Translations under genes and position numbers: made by a program
DNA from: Guadua angustifolia
Taxonomy: Eukaryota; Streptophyta; Magnoliopsida; Poales; Poaceae
Assembly (NCBI GenBank): GCA_036346375.1
Contig: JAYEVE010000632.1
Coordinates: 124,001 to 188,000 of the forward strand
Length of the DNA stretch: 64,000 bases
Direction of reading: 5' to 3'
Shown here: positions 44,340 through 55,600 of the stretch, piece by piece
Position numbering within the stretch: position 1 is the stretch's first letter
How the letters are laid out: each line of letters starts with the position of its first letter
The notes under the pieces: generated by a model
What the model was told of the DNA's origin: nothing
Databases searched by the model: none
Seen by the model: the letters and a program-made list of their open reading frames with translations, nothing else

Positions 44340-44900
44340 ACCTTTGTAACTAAGTGGAGTACGTACTTTCCCTTACTACTATTCATGCCTAGCTTCCTCG
44401 TTCTGCCAACCGGTCGAGAATGGTAGTATAAGCTGCTAGTCCTCTACTGATTTGTTTGCCTTTTCCTCCACAAAAAGTTTCCTTGTTAAGTAAGTGGAGT
44501 ACGTACTTTCCCTTACTACTAGTTCAGTGTTTGTGGTGTGGTGTGGATGCCTTTTGATGTGTGGCCAGCCATTTCATGCCTAGCTTCCTCGTTCTGCTAG
44601 TCCTCTATTGATTTGTTTGCCTTTTCCTCCACAATTTAACATCCTCGACGTCGTGCGCGTAGCTACCGCGCGGAGCCGCGCATTAAGGCCAACAGCAGCG
44701 CGTGGAGGCTAGCTACGGCACGGAGCGAGCCTGTACGAGCCGAGCCGATGCAGTTATTAGTCGCGTGGAGAGTATTTTGCAACATCACCGATCAGACGGT
44801 CTAGCGCGCGTTCGGCGCAAGAGTCCATCAACTTTTTCTACGTTCTCAAACTTTGACGCTTTCCTCGGTGTCCCCCTCCAAAATCTCTCAATATACGGCT
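44340..44900 (+). promoter_or_regulatory. A4 promoter with an internal duplication
   Basis: The block from gtggagtacgtactttccc through catgcctagcttcctcgttctgc to gatttgtttgccttttcctccaca occurs twice (44353..44474 and 44491..44632), with extra sequence in the second copy. The core promoter words shared with A2 and A5 follow (ctttcctcggtgtcccc, ctccaaaatctctcaatata). The TATA box has decayed to aatata (~44890..44895), so A4 may be expressed differently from A2. Confidence 0.6.
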
Positions 44901-45043
44901 GTCATTCACCAGTGTCATGCAATTCTGTCACAACCAGTTGTATTCTTACAGCCACTTACACCAACTCGTCTCTGTCCACTATCATCCCAATTGAACTTCC
45001 TTCCTACAATCTTAATTAGCTACTACTAAATCAACTCGGCCAG

Positions 45044-45135
45044 GTTGAGATTTCCCCTACACTTTGCCACAGCAATCATAATAGAACTTGATCAAGTTGA
45101 GTGACCTACTATTTTTCCTTTTGCTGAGCGTGCAG
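45044..45135 (+). other. 5' UTR intron of A4
   Basis: CAG|GTTGAG donor and gcgtgcag|g acceptor, 92 bp, same positions as in A2. No transposon inside. Confidence 0.7.
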
Positions 45136-45160
45136 GATTTCTACAGATTGCTAAATCCTA

Positions 45161-46687
45161 ATGGCAGACATGGTCAGTTCTGCAGTTATCCAGGAGACGG
45201 TTAACCAGATCGTTTCTGGTGTGATCGACAAGTACGAGTACAAATCAAATGCAAAGGAGAACATGGAAAGGTTGGAGATGGCGCACATCAAGTTGGAGGC
45301 CGCACTCGAGACATCCGACAAGTGGAAGATCAACGACGCGTCGGTGTTGCTGCGTTGGCGGAGCAAGCTGAAGCGTGCTGCCCGGGAGTGCGAAGAAACA
45401 CTGCACAAATGCAAGCAACGAATCCTGAAAGAAGAAGAGATGGAGCAGGAGGTAAAGAAGTCCTCCTTCCCTAAACAGATCGCTCATACTACCAAGTCAT
45501 TCATCTCCTCTTTTTTTAGCGGTAGTAGTAACTATGAGTCCAGTAGATGCGCTGTCCGAAGATTCGAGTGGTACGCAGATTCTGCTAGTGATTTTTTGAG
45601 ATTCCTGGAGCATGCTGGCACACCGCGGCAATACCTGTTCTTCGACCCTCTTGTAAGGCACCTTCTTTCAGGCAAAACAACAGAGTGTAAATTTGCAAGG
45701 GGAAACCAACACCATCTGTTTTCTCTACGGCCATTCCACACTGCCGAGCACGGAATAGAGGGCAGCCTGCTCTTCATCCACAAAGACGGTGATGCACCAG
45801 AGAATAATTTCCTCCTTGCTCTCAGCTTACAACTTTCGGAGAGCACGGACATAGTTGGGATTGCAATCAAATGCTTGGAGTTGTTCTATACACGTCACTT
45901 CAAGTCTACAGCCGAAACCGTTAAGAGAAAGCTCACTCAGCTGCCTACGCAAGACTTCGACTGGGTGCCATATGTTTATTGTAGCCGTAAACATAATTGG
46001 AACAATATGCACGGCGTTTTTACTCAGTGGTTTCGCCCAAACCCACTATGTTGCAAGCAACATGACCAGTACAAGCAGCCCTGTGGTAGTAGCAACACAA
46101 ATGTTCCATCAGAATTGTTGCAATGTAGTTCTCTGGAACCAGTTATCAAAGTGTATTTGCAGGGCTACATCTCACTACCTGGTTGGTGCAATAGACGGAG
46201 GACAATCATCAAAGGCAAAACAAGCTCCCTGCAGAAGAAAGGCTTTCCGTATCTGAAACTAGGTCTCCTCTGCTCGCCTCATGCTTCTTCAGAAGACCTT
46301 CAGCCTTCCGTCGGGGGTTCCGTGGCAGAGATGATTGACGGGGGAGAACAGCATGGATTGTGTACAAACATTACGTTGGAACAGCTGGACGAGATCATGC
46401 TGCCAAAGGCGATAGATTGCCTTCGCCGGAACGCCGGAGCGACGGCGTATCAGATGCTCTGGAAGTCCAGGCATGGTAGCGCATACCTTCAGGTTGAGAA
46501 GACAACCGTTCGGATGCTGTTGCAAGGACAAGAGGACAAGGTGCAGAGACGATTAATTGTTATCACTGAACTCCTCAACTCGTGGGCTGCACAGGCGCCA
46601 GCCCGGCTGCAGGGCTCGATCTTGGACTGGATTCAGAAGGAAAAGGAAAGGCATAACTGCACTAGAGATTCGAGGCTGTGTACGTAG
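45161..46687 (+). CDS. A4: intact Rx-N-like coiled-coil family protein, 508 aa
   Basis: Single coding exon with the ATG in the conserved aatcctaATGGC context. It matches A1 codon for codon in length, and keeps Trp at position 66 where A1 has a stop. Residues 1-110 form the charged Rx-type helical region (MADMVSSAVIQETV onward). Residues ~150-260 contain FFDPLVRHLLSGK and ESTDIVGIAIKCLELF. A Cys/His-rich patch (PLCCKQHDQY) lies near residues 295-305. The C-terminal third carries LPKAIDCLRRNAGATAYQM. No NB-ARC, LRR, signal peptide or membrane helix. The function is unknown; the N-terminus suggests, but does not show, a link to CNL-type immunity. Of the copies here it best represents the ancestral length. 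Confidence 0.85.
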   Translation: MADMVSSAVIQETVNQIVSGVIDKYEYKSNAKENMERLEMAHIKLEAALETSDKWKINDASVLLRWRSKLKRAARECEETLHKCKQRILKEEEMEQEVKKSSFPKQIAHTTKSFISSFFSGSSNYESSRCAVRRFEWYADSASDFLRFLEHAGTPRQYLFFDPLVRHLLSGKTTECKFARGNQHHLFSLRPFHTAEHGIEGSLLFIHKDGDAPENNFLLALSLQLSESTDIVGIAIKCLELFYTRHFKSTAETVKRKLTQLPTQDFDWVPYVYCSRKHNWNNMHGVFTQWFRPNPLCCKQHDQYKQPCGSSNTNVPSELLQCSSLEPVIKVYLQGYISLPGWCNRRRTIIKGKTSSLQKKGFPYLKLGLLCSPHASSEDLQPSVGGSVAEMIDGGEQHGLCTNITLEQLDEIMLPKAIDCLRRNAGATAYQMLWKSRHGSAYLQVEKTTVRMLLQGQEDKVQRRLIVITELLNSWAAQAPARLQGSILDWIQKEKERHNCTRDSRLCT

Positions 46688-46755
46688 AGAGTATGTTTCT
46701 TACTACCTAGCTGTTCAGTTTAATGAAGTACAGAACTAATACACTAGCGATTTGA

Positions 46756-47095
46756 TGTAAAAGCACAGTTGGAAATGGGGGAAGAACCAGGTTTTGGGAA
46801 TACATTTGGCTTGAGAATAGTTCACTGGCCCATAAATATCCCAATCTGTATGAAATCACCTTCAGTGAACCATCACAGTGGCTGATGTAATTGATGGGGG
46901 TTAGGATAAGTTAAAATTTTGCCACGTTGTGGGTCATTGAAGATATGTCGATAAGACTTCAGTAGGGTTTTTTTCGCGAACTTCAGTAGGATTGTGCAGA
47001 GTCATACTTAATGATAATAATGATAATGTGCAATGGATACTTAATTCTCATGACAAATTTACTGTCAAATGTTTTTATCAAGCTTGGAGCGTTCA
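46756..47095 (+). pseudogene. Old LINE fragment behind A4
   Basis: Colinear with 35087..35311 plus 40331..40349 and 40612..40740 behind A3, without the solo LTR and the young LINE. It carries decayed reverse-transcriptase C-terminal sequence (VQWILNSHDKFTVKCFYQA near 47029..47085). It joins the A4 3' flank directly after aactaatac at ~46741. Confidence 0.68.
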
Positions 47096-47438
47096 TGTCT
47101 GTTTTCCGCCTTGCGTGGCCTTTTGCCTGGCTGTCCCGACTGCTGGGGCACCGGTGCCTTGCCCCAGCAATGCGCTCGATGGTTCTTTGCCCGGCGTCGT
47201 TTTGCACTCCTGTCGTCTCCCCTTCTCAGCCTCCTCGGGGGAGCCGAGTTGTCGAGGCCCAGTTGCGTATGTCAAGGTATGCCTAGTTCGTGCAGCCCCC
47301 GTAGCCGTTGGCTCCGGTTGTGTTTGGGACGGAGTAGCTGCTTCGTGTCGTCTCCCCTGCCTAGCGCGCTCCGCCGGTTCTCCTTGTTCTAAGTTGCCGT
47401 GCCTTCCGGTGCGGTCCGCATCGGCTAGTTGTACTTAG
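47096..47438. other. GC-rich insert of unknown origin in the LINE block
   Basis: About 340 bp of GC-rich sequence sits between LINE homology and the tail shared with 41390..41470; it is absent at the corresponding place behind A3. Overlapping open frames on both strands (Ala/Pro/Cys/Arg-rich) show no recognisable domain. It may be a piece of the LINE lost from the A3 copy, or a separate insertion. Confidence 0.4.
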
Positions 47439-47687
47439 GTGCTCTAAATTGGAAACAGTGTGGGAAACTCTCCAATTTCTATTATTAAAGACTGACAAGT
47501 TCTACAAAAGCGTTCTGGAAAAGATAACGAAAGCAAAAGAGAGCTCCTACAGAGTAAATCTGCACGAGCAGAGCTATGCGAACTACTCCTAGAGACTATC
47601 ATCGTTTTCAATAGAGGTTACATCAGAACATAACTCAAATCTTTATACGGTGTCTTTACATGGGAACTACCCCTAACTACTTATTTA

Positions 47688-47959
47688 CTCCTTCCGTCGA
47701 TAAATACAAGGCATATAGCTTGAATTGTCTTGTTTAGAAATATAAGGTTTGTATGTAGATTTAGTGAGTCTTTCCTACTATGCCCTAATTATTCTCTCTT
47801 AACCATACGCATTTATCCATTAACACCCACATAAAGTATTATCACTCATCTTTCAAGACAATTAAGAGAGGTATGCAAGTCATTTTCTATCATGTCTTTC
47901 TCAATTTCACGTAACTTTAATCCTTATGCATAGTCAAAATACAGCTTATATTTATGGAG
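47688..47959. mobile_element. Stowaway-like MITE
   Basis: 272 bp with terminal inverted repeats CTCCTTCCGTCGATAAAT and its counterpart ending ATATTTATGGAG, flanked by TA on both sides (47686..47687 and 47960..47961). These are the ends and target site of Tc1/mariner-type Stowaway elements. Non-coding. Confidence 0.88.
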
Positions 47960-48092
47960 TAATTCCTTATATGACACGGAAAGTTAACATCATCCCTTAT
48001 ATATCACTCATTGTGTCACGGACATATGAACCCTAACCCCACCTATCATTGATACATACGGCAGCGTCTCGATATGGTCCAGACAGTGGTCC

Positions 48093-48149
48093 CACTACTA
48101 CAAAAAGGATTATATTAGACACCTCAACACAAACGGTTGGGTAAAATCA
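48093..48149. repeat. Possible CACTA terminus cut by the gypsy LTR
   Basis: CACTACTACAAAAAGGAT is the terminal repeat of grass CACTA elements. Only ~57 bp is present before the LTR start at 48150, so the rest was displaced or lost. Confidence 0.45.
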
Positions 48150-50124
48150 TGTGAGACCCCGTATAAGGAACAGGAACCTACATGTGTATACAGTACTTGT
48201 CCCTAGATCAGTAGTTAGTACACACATGTTTACAACAATAATATCACAACCAGAACAGGATATTTATAACCTACACAAGATTATTATACAGAATACAGTA
48301 CATCACTTAATATAATAACAGAGTAGCAACAAAACGACAGCTAGAAGAACCAAAACCCAAGTGGATTGCCCAAACTACCCTCAGGCATCAGACTGGGCCA
48401 ACCCCTAGAAGAAATCGTCATCAAAATCCCCTCGACCTGCCTGAAAGTATGCATCATCTGGCAAGACTGAATCTTCATCCTTTGAGACAGTGTAGATAGC
48501 AAGTTTGAGTACATTGGTACTTAGCAAGACTTGATAGTGATTTACAAATGCAAGTAAATAATCATGCAAGCTTAATCAAAGATAGCCTCTAAGTTATTTT
48601 GCATTTGCTCAAAGAAATGTAAATCATAAGTTATTATTATATTGCAAACCAAATTTTATGAAATCGCTAAGAACAATGTAAACTTTCACGAAAGTAAATT
48701 TAATCCACAACCAGTCTACCCAACTGAATAGCCATACATGTGATTCCTTTGGACATAAAACAGGTTGCCAAACACGGTTTCAAAACAAAACCACCTTTTC
48801 AGAAAATACCAAAATCTAGTATTGGAATGACTTCACTAAGTGCCCATGACCGCGGGCGCGGCTAATCGATTAGATTTATACTCTGCAGAGGTGTACAACT
48901 TTACCCACAAGAAATGATCAACCTTTTTGCTAGGCCATATGACACACTTCCTTAGATGTGCCGACAAAGGAGATCATCTGAGCCGTTACATTACCTAGAC
49001 ATGACTTTGAATCAGCCCGGGACGTTATTCCCCGCCATAGAACTAGAAACACATACGCGAGATGTGGATCCACTTTCAACACACCCAACACAACGTTTCT
49101 GAACACGGCAGGACGTACACCGTTGCATTGGCAAGTAGAAACCCCTTCAAGCAAAACTGACCGGAATGCCCGTGCTAGCTCCCGCCTGTCCAAAAAAACA
49201 AAGCCATGTCTAAATAACTTAATAGGCTAAAGCTACCCCATAATAGCCCTTGTGGTTGCACGGAAATCTTGGATCAATAGCGTCCCATTGCTCGGTCCTT
49301 AATGTGACATGGGCGACACTTCACCCTACACTACGTGCAATTCCCTTTGCACACCCGGTTGTTGCCAATAATCGCCCACGTCGAAACCATAGTTTTATTT
49401 TGGGTTTTTATTAAACTACTAGCAACCTTTTCCAAATGGCAGTTGTTCAGTTTAAACAAATTTTGGAAATGAACCAGTTACATTTGAAGCATGGCTAAGC
49501 AGATATAATAACTAACGATTATACCCGAAGTGACATTAATTTATGTCTAAACCATACTTAAGGTTACAAGGTTCACATTGTCATCTGATTAAAGGAAATC
49601 CATATTACACAGGGATAACTCTTATTCTACACAACATAGCAGTTTTATTGGGAATTACTCATATGCATAATCTGATTGCAAAAACAACATATTGTAGGTG
49701 AAATCTTGGGATCAACATGATCAAGGAGGTGCTTGCCTTGCTCTTGCCTTTATCGGCTCAAAATCTGGATCTCTGACAAGGTCTTCCTCCTCGTCTAGCG
49801 TCGGCGTCTACACGTAAATAAAACAAAGCGAAATAGAAATCGACAAATAAAAAGGGCAAAAAGAAAATAGATAGCAAGAACAAATAAAACTCAACACACA
49901 AAATAGATTTGCTTACATGAATTCATTATCTTTATTTTACGAATTCAAGATGCAAAAATTATGAATTCTTTTATTTATATTTTCAAATTCAAGATGCAAA
50001 AATTAAGATTATAATGATTTAATCAATTCAGGTCTAAACAGTATTCTTACCCCTTAATTTGGATTCAGATTCAAAGCAATATTTTAATAAAATTCTAGTT
50101 ATTAATACTAACTTTCATTGCTAG

Positions 50125-50217
<93 letters not shown>

Positions 50218-52606
50218 CACTCAATATATATGATAGCAAGTGCATGATTGATTATAAATGCAATGACATGCATGTACAACCACAGATCACAACTAAATCT
50301 TATGCCATTATTGAACTTATTTAATTCTCGTTTTTACTACTTCTTACTATGCAACATTCCCATTTATGCAAAGTATATACACATTAAATATCATGTATAT
50401 ACTACATTTACTTAAAGACTTATTAAATAAATAAAACGACTTAACTTAAACAAAATTATTTTGCATATTTGGTCTCTTTACAGTATAAGGATCTCATAAA
50501 AATTTATTTTTCTTCATTTTGCCTAAAGTTGAATAATAAATTTTCTTAATGCATTAAGCTATTCTTATGTATTTTATTTACTAAAAAAAGCACAGTGATT
50601 CTTTTCAAAATATTTTTTGCATATTATGAATCTAATGGATTTTAGATGAATTTATAAATTTATTTCACTTGATTTGAATTGTTAGTTCAAAAGTTATATC
50701 AATTTGAAGCAATTCGAGTTTGAAAATCATTCAAAAATTAGGATTTTACTAAAAACGGAAAGTACGCTTTTCAACAAGAGAAAGACGCTTTCCATTTTTG
50801 GATCTCTCTCTCAAGCACCGATTTGGGACCCGCATGTCACGACAGAATAGGAAGCTTCGGTTTGACCTGCTTGGCCGCGAACTATCACCGGAGCGGCGGA
50901 ATGGGCTACACCTACAGCTTCAGCGCAACAAGGTGAGTATAGCGGTGGTACTCATTCGGGCTAAGACCACTGAGAACATGGTGCCGCGTCGAGCACATGT
51001 TGCCGCGTGCCGCCACTTCCGTGCAGCTTGTCGCCGGCGATCCGCTGGCTTGGAAAAAGGTTCGGCGAGCACCAATGAAGCAAGGAGACTTCGTTTCACC
51101 TGAGAGCGGAGACGAAGAGTGAGCAAGGATGGTTACACACAGTTCACTGGAGTCGGAGAAGAAAGATGGTGGATTCAGGTGATCTGTGGGCAAAAGCGAT
51201 AAAATTGGAGCTCGGTTAGTGGATTAGACCACCTTTGGCGAAGCTCATGGTTGAACCGATTCAAGGGTTACCTTCGGGTTGGGGCAATCACTGGTTTCCT
51301 CCCTCTTCTGGCTCTCGGTGGACAGTGGCGAAGAAATGAAGAGGAAGCTATGAACGAGCTCGCTATTGGCTAAGGGGAAAAGGAGGCTCACGATGCGACA
51401 CTGAGGCAATACTTATGGCTGACCATGGTGAAGTGCGAAGCTGGGACGTGCGGCGCTGCTCCATTCGGGTCAGGAAAAGGAACGGCAAGGTGGCGCGGCA
51501 TTTAAATGAAGCGGTATGGCGCGAGAACCTCGAGGCTTGACCATGGCTGAGATGAGATGAGGCTAACGCGGCGAAGGGACCAGACGGCGAGGCAGTTCAC
51601 CGAATTGAGCTCGGCTGACTTTGGCGTTGGGAGCTTCTCGACTCGGCCGGGCTAACAGAGAAAGGTGAGGAGGAAAGAGGAGCTGTGCACGATGGATGGG
51701 CAAGACCACCGCGGTGACCGAAGGTTCTAACCCGTTGTCATGTGAGCGTAAGCGGAGGAGAAAGTTGGCCCACATGTCAAAGAAAGGTCAAAAGAAAGGG
51801 GACGGCTCCGGTTCAATCAGTGTTGTCCCTGTTTTTATTGGGCTATCAAATTGAGTAGAAAATTTTCAAACTTTTTGACCGGGGTCACTGAACAGAGCTT
51901 ATCACCTGGTAAAATTTTGAGATTAAACTAAGTTACCAAAAAATTATTAATATTCTTACAACGATGGATCGCTCTAAATTCTGATTTTGATTTTAATTTT
52001 TCTTTGAGAGAAAATGAAGTCTATTATTTTGAAATTTTGTTTTTCAAATTTATTTAGCTAACGATTCTACTGTAAAATTTTCAGCTCAAAACATTACTGA
52101 ATTATTTAATGAAAATTCTAACATGGCAATTTCCACTTTTTAGATTTTCAGTTTTTAAATTTTAAAAAGTCATAACCCACATTATTAATTTATGATATTT
52201 TTTATAGATGTATATATAGAATTGACGTTTGCATGGCAATTTTACAGCTCCATTTGTGATTCCAATATTTTATATTAATTCTAACAATGCATCATTTTGA
52301 TGTAAAAGTTGTCCTTTATTTTATCTCTTCATTCCTTTATGTGCAAAATTTCATTTGATGGATTAAATAGCTTATTTGCATGCTCAAGATCTCATAACCA
52401 ATTTTTCCATTTTTTTTGCTTTTTGATTCTTGGCCTTTTCCCCTTTTCATTCTTTATTTCCTCTTTATTTGATTTTTTGCAACACAAAAACACAAATAAA
52501 ATCCAAGAAACTCAAATAAAACCAAGGACATCAAGAAAATTCTAAAATATTCACATCCAAGTTTAAATATTATATTTTACTGTTCTTCAATTTTTGGGCT
52601 GTTACA
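48150..52606 (-). repeat. 3' LTR of gypsy element G4, 4457 bp
   Basis: On + it runs from TGTGAGACCCCG to GGGCTGTTACA. It is the same family as LTR G1 (inverted) and related to the two solo LTRs. It is AT-rich at both sides with a GC-rich middle (~50800..51800) that gives short unsupported open frames. Confidence 0.82.
50129..50214. repeat. (AT)n microsatellite, 86 bp
   Basis: Pure alternating AT inside LTR G4. The corresponding place in LTR G1 (~21215..21243) has only a short AT palindrome, so the tract expanded in this copy. Confidence 0.95.
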
Positions 52607-52622
52607 GATCTACCCCCCTTAC
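52607..52622 (-). promoter_or_regulatory. Polypurine tract of gypsy G4
   Basis: On the minus strand AAGGGGGGTAGATC abuts the TGTAACAGCCC start of the 3' LTR. Confidence 0.75.
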
Positions 52623-52667
52623 AAAAATCTCGACCCCGAGATTTGGCGGGTCTAAGGAAACTATGTC

Positions 52668-55600
52668 TAAAAGAATTTAGGAAATTCCTCCTTGAGTTGA
52701 TCTTCCGTTCGAATGTCGCTTCTTCTTGAATGATTGCTCCATTGAACCTTGTTCATCTTGTGGGACTTATTACGAGTGTGGCGCTCGACTTCTTCTAAGA
52801 TTCTAATCGAATGCTCCCGATAAGTTAAATCAGGTTGCAGATCAATCTCTTCTAGTGGGTGAGCTCGAAGGAAGGCGAAGACATTTCCTTAATTGCGATA
52901 CATGGAAGACATTATGAACACTGGATAGCTGAGATGGTAATTCCAGTTTATACGCCTTTTCCCCCATCTTCTCAATGATACGGTATGGCCCAATATATCA
53001 TGGCGCCAATTTACCTCGGATTTGGAAACGGCGAATACCACGAAGTGGTGAAACCTTAAGATAAACATGATCATTGATTTCGAAACTCAAATCACGTCGA
53101 CGATTGTCGGCATAACTCTTTTGACGAGATTGAGCTTCTTTCAGTCGATTTCTTATTTAGTCTACATGCTCTTGGGCTTCCTGAATGAGATCTGGACCAA
53201 AGAATTGCCTCTCTCCAGTCTCTGACCAAAATAAAGGTGTTCTGCATTTCCTTCCATAAAGAGCTTCAAATGGTGACATTTGTAGGCTTGACTGAAAGCT
53301 ATTATTGTACGAGAACTCCGCAAATGCCAAACATTTTTCCCAGTTGGTGCTATAAGATAACACACAGGCTCTTAACATATCTTCTAGGATTTGATTTGTC
53401 CTTTCAGTTTGCCCATCAGTTTGAGGATGATAGGCTGTACTGAAATTCAACTTGGTTCCCAACATGCTATGCAGTTTTTCCCAAAAATGAGATGTGAACT
53501 ATGAGCCATGATCAAACACAATTGTTTTTGGGACTCCGTGCAAACTCACAATATTGCTGATACAAAGTTCAGCTAATTTATCCCCGGAATGAGTAGTTCT
53601 GACAGGGATAAAATGAGCTACTTTTGTCAATCGATCAACAATTACCCAAATGGAGTCATTTCCTTTTTGAGTTTTGGGTAAACCAGTGATAAAATCCATA
53701 CTAATGTCATCCCATTTCCATTCTAGAATTTGCAATGGTTGAAGAAGTCTGGCTGGACGTTGATATTCAGCTTTAACTCGCTGGCATACATCGCATCTGG
53801 CAACGTATTCAGCGATATCCTTCTTCATACCAGGCCACCAATACTCCTTCTTAAGATCCTGGTACATTTTCGTACTTCTAGGGTGATTGGACAATGGTGA
53901 CTCATGTGCTTCAAACAGAATTAATTTCTTAATTTCAGAATCATTTGGTATATAAATACGAGTTCCTTGGAATATTATTCCATTTGAATCTGCAGTGAAT
54001 TCAGATTCCTTGCCTTCTCTGAATTTTAACAATGGCTTCATCTTTAACTTGTGCGGCTTTGATTTGGCTTTTAAGGGTAGGTTGCACATCAAGAGCAGCT
54101 ACATAACCATCTTCCACTAGATTCAAATTGAGTTTTTGAAATTCATTCATTAGATCAGCTTGATTAGAAATCCAGGTGCAATAAAGTTTCTGACTGAGAG
54201 CATCTGCTACAACATTGGCTTTCCTGGATGATAATGAATGCCAAGGTCATAGTCTTTAATCAGCTCTAGCCATCTTCTCCGCCTCAAATTCAAATTTGGC
54301 TGAGTGAAGAAATATTTGAGACTCTTATGATCTGTATATATTTCAGTCCGGTTTCCAATAAGATAATGCCACCATATTTTCAAAGCATGAACAACAGCGG
54401 CTAACTCCAGATCATGTGTGGGATAATTCTGCTCATGAGGGCGGAGCTGTCGGGAAGCATATGCGACAACCTTCCCCTCTTGCATTAACACACATCCTAG
54501 ACCAAGATGTGAGGCATCACAATATACTTCAAAGCTTTTATGAATATCAGGTAACACTAGCATTGGGGCTGTTGTTAACCTCTTTTTCAATTCTTGGAAA
54601 CTCTCCTCACATTTTGGAGTCCAAACAAATTTCTTTTCCTTCTTCAGAAGCTGAGTTAATGGTCTTGCAATCTTGGAGAAGTTCTCAATAAACCGGTGAT
54701 AATATTCAGCCAGTCCTAGAAAACTTTGAATTTTTGGAACTGATTGTGGTCTTTCCCAGGCTAATATAGATTGTACTTTGCTGGGATCAACTGCAATCCC
54801 TCCTTTAGATAGGACATGTCCAAGAAATGCCACTTCTTTTAGCCAAAACTCGCACTTCTCGAATTTGGCATAACGCTTGTTTTCTCGCAGTTTATTAAGA
54901 ACCATTCGCAAACGTTGAATGTGTTCTTCTTCACTTTTGGAATAAATCAGAATGTAATCAATGAAGACCACCACAAATTTATCTAGATATTCCATAAAGA
55001 TCTTATTCATCAGACTCATAAAACTTGCTGGAGCATTTGTGAGTCCAAATGACATTACGGTGTATTCATACAACCCATAACGAGTAGTGAAAGTAGTCTT
55101 GGGAATATCAGACAGTCTGATCTTCAATTGATAATAACCAAGTTTGAGATCAATTTTTGAAAATACTTGAGCACCATTCAATTGATCAAATAAATCATCT
55201 ATTCAAGGAAGTGGATATTTATTCTTGATGGTGACATCATTTAATGCATGATAGTCTACGCACATACGTAGACCACCATCTTTCTTCTCAACAAATAGAA
55301 CTGGACTGCCCCAGGGTGATGTACTAGGGCGAATAAAACCTTTATCCAACTGATCCTTAAGCTGCTTCTTTAATTCCACCAATTCATTAGGAGGCATTCG
55401 ATATGGGCGCTTGGATATCGGTGCAATTCCAGGCACCAGATCAATAACAAATTCCATATCACGGTCCGGTGGCATTCCCGGCAATTCATTAGGAAATACA
55501 TCAGGATACTCATTAACTATGGGTACTTGATTAATTTCTACAGCAGATACAGAACATAGAACTGGTTGTGATGGGGAAATCTTAGTAGTAGACAGAAATT

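Noticed and set aside
50100..50220. Replication-origin or matrix-attachment function for the AT tract
   Set aside because: A simple (AT)n microsatellite explains it; nothing else supports a functional role.
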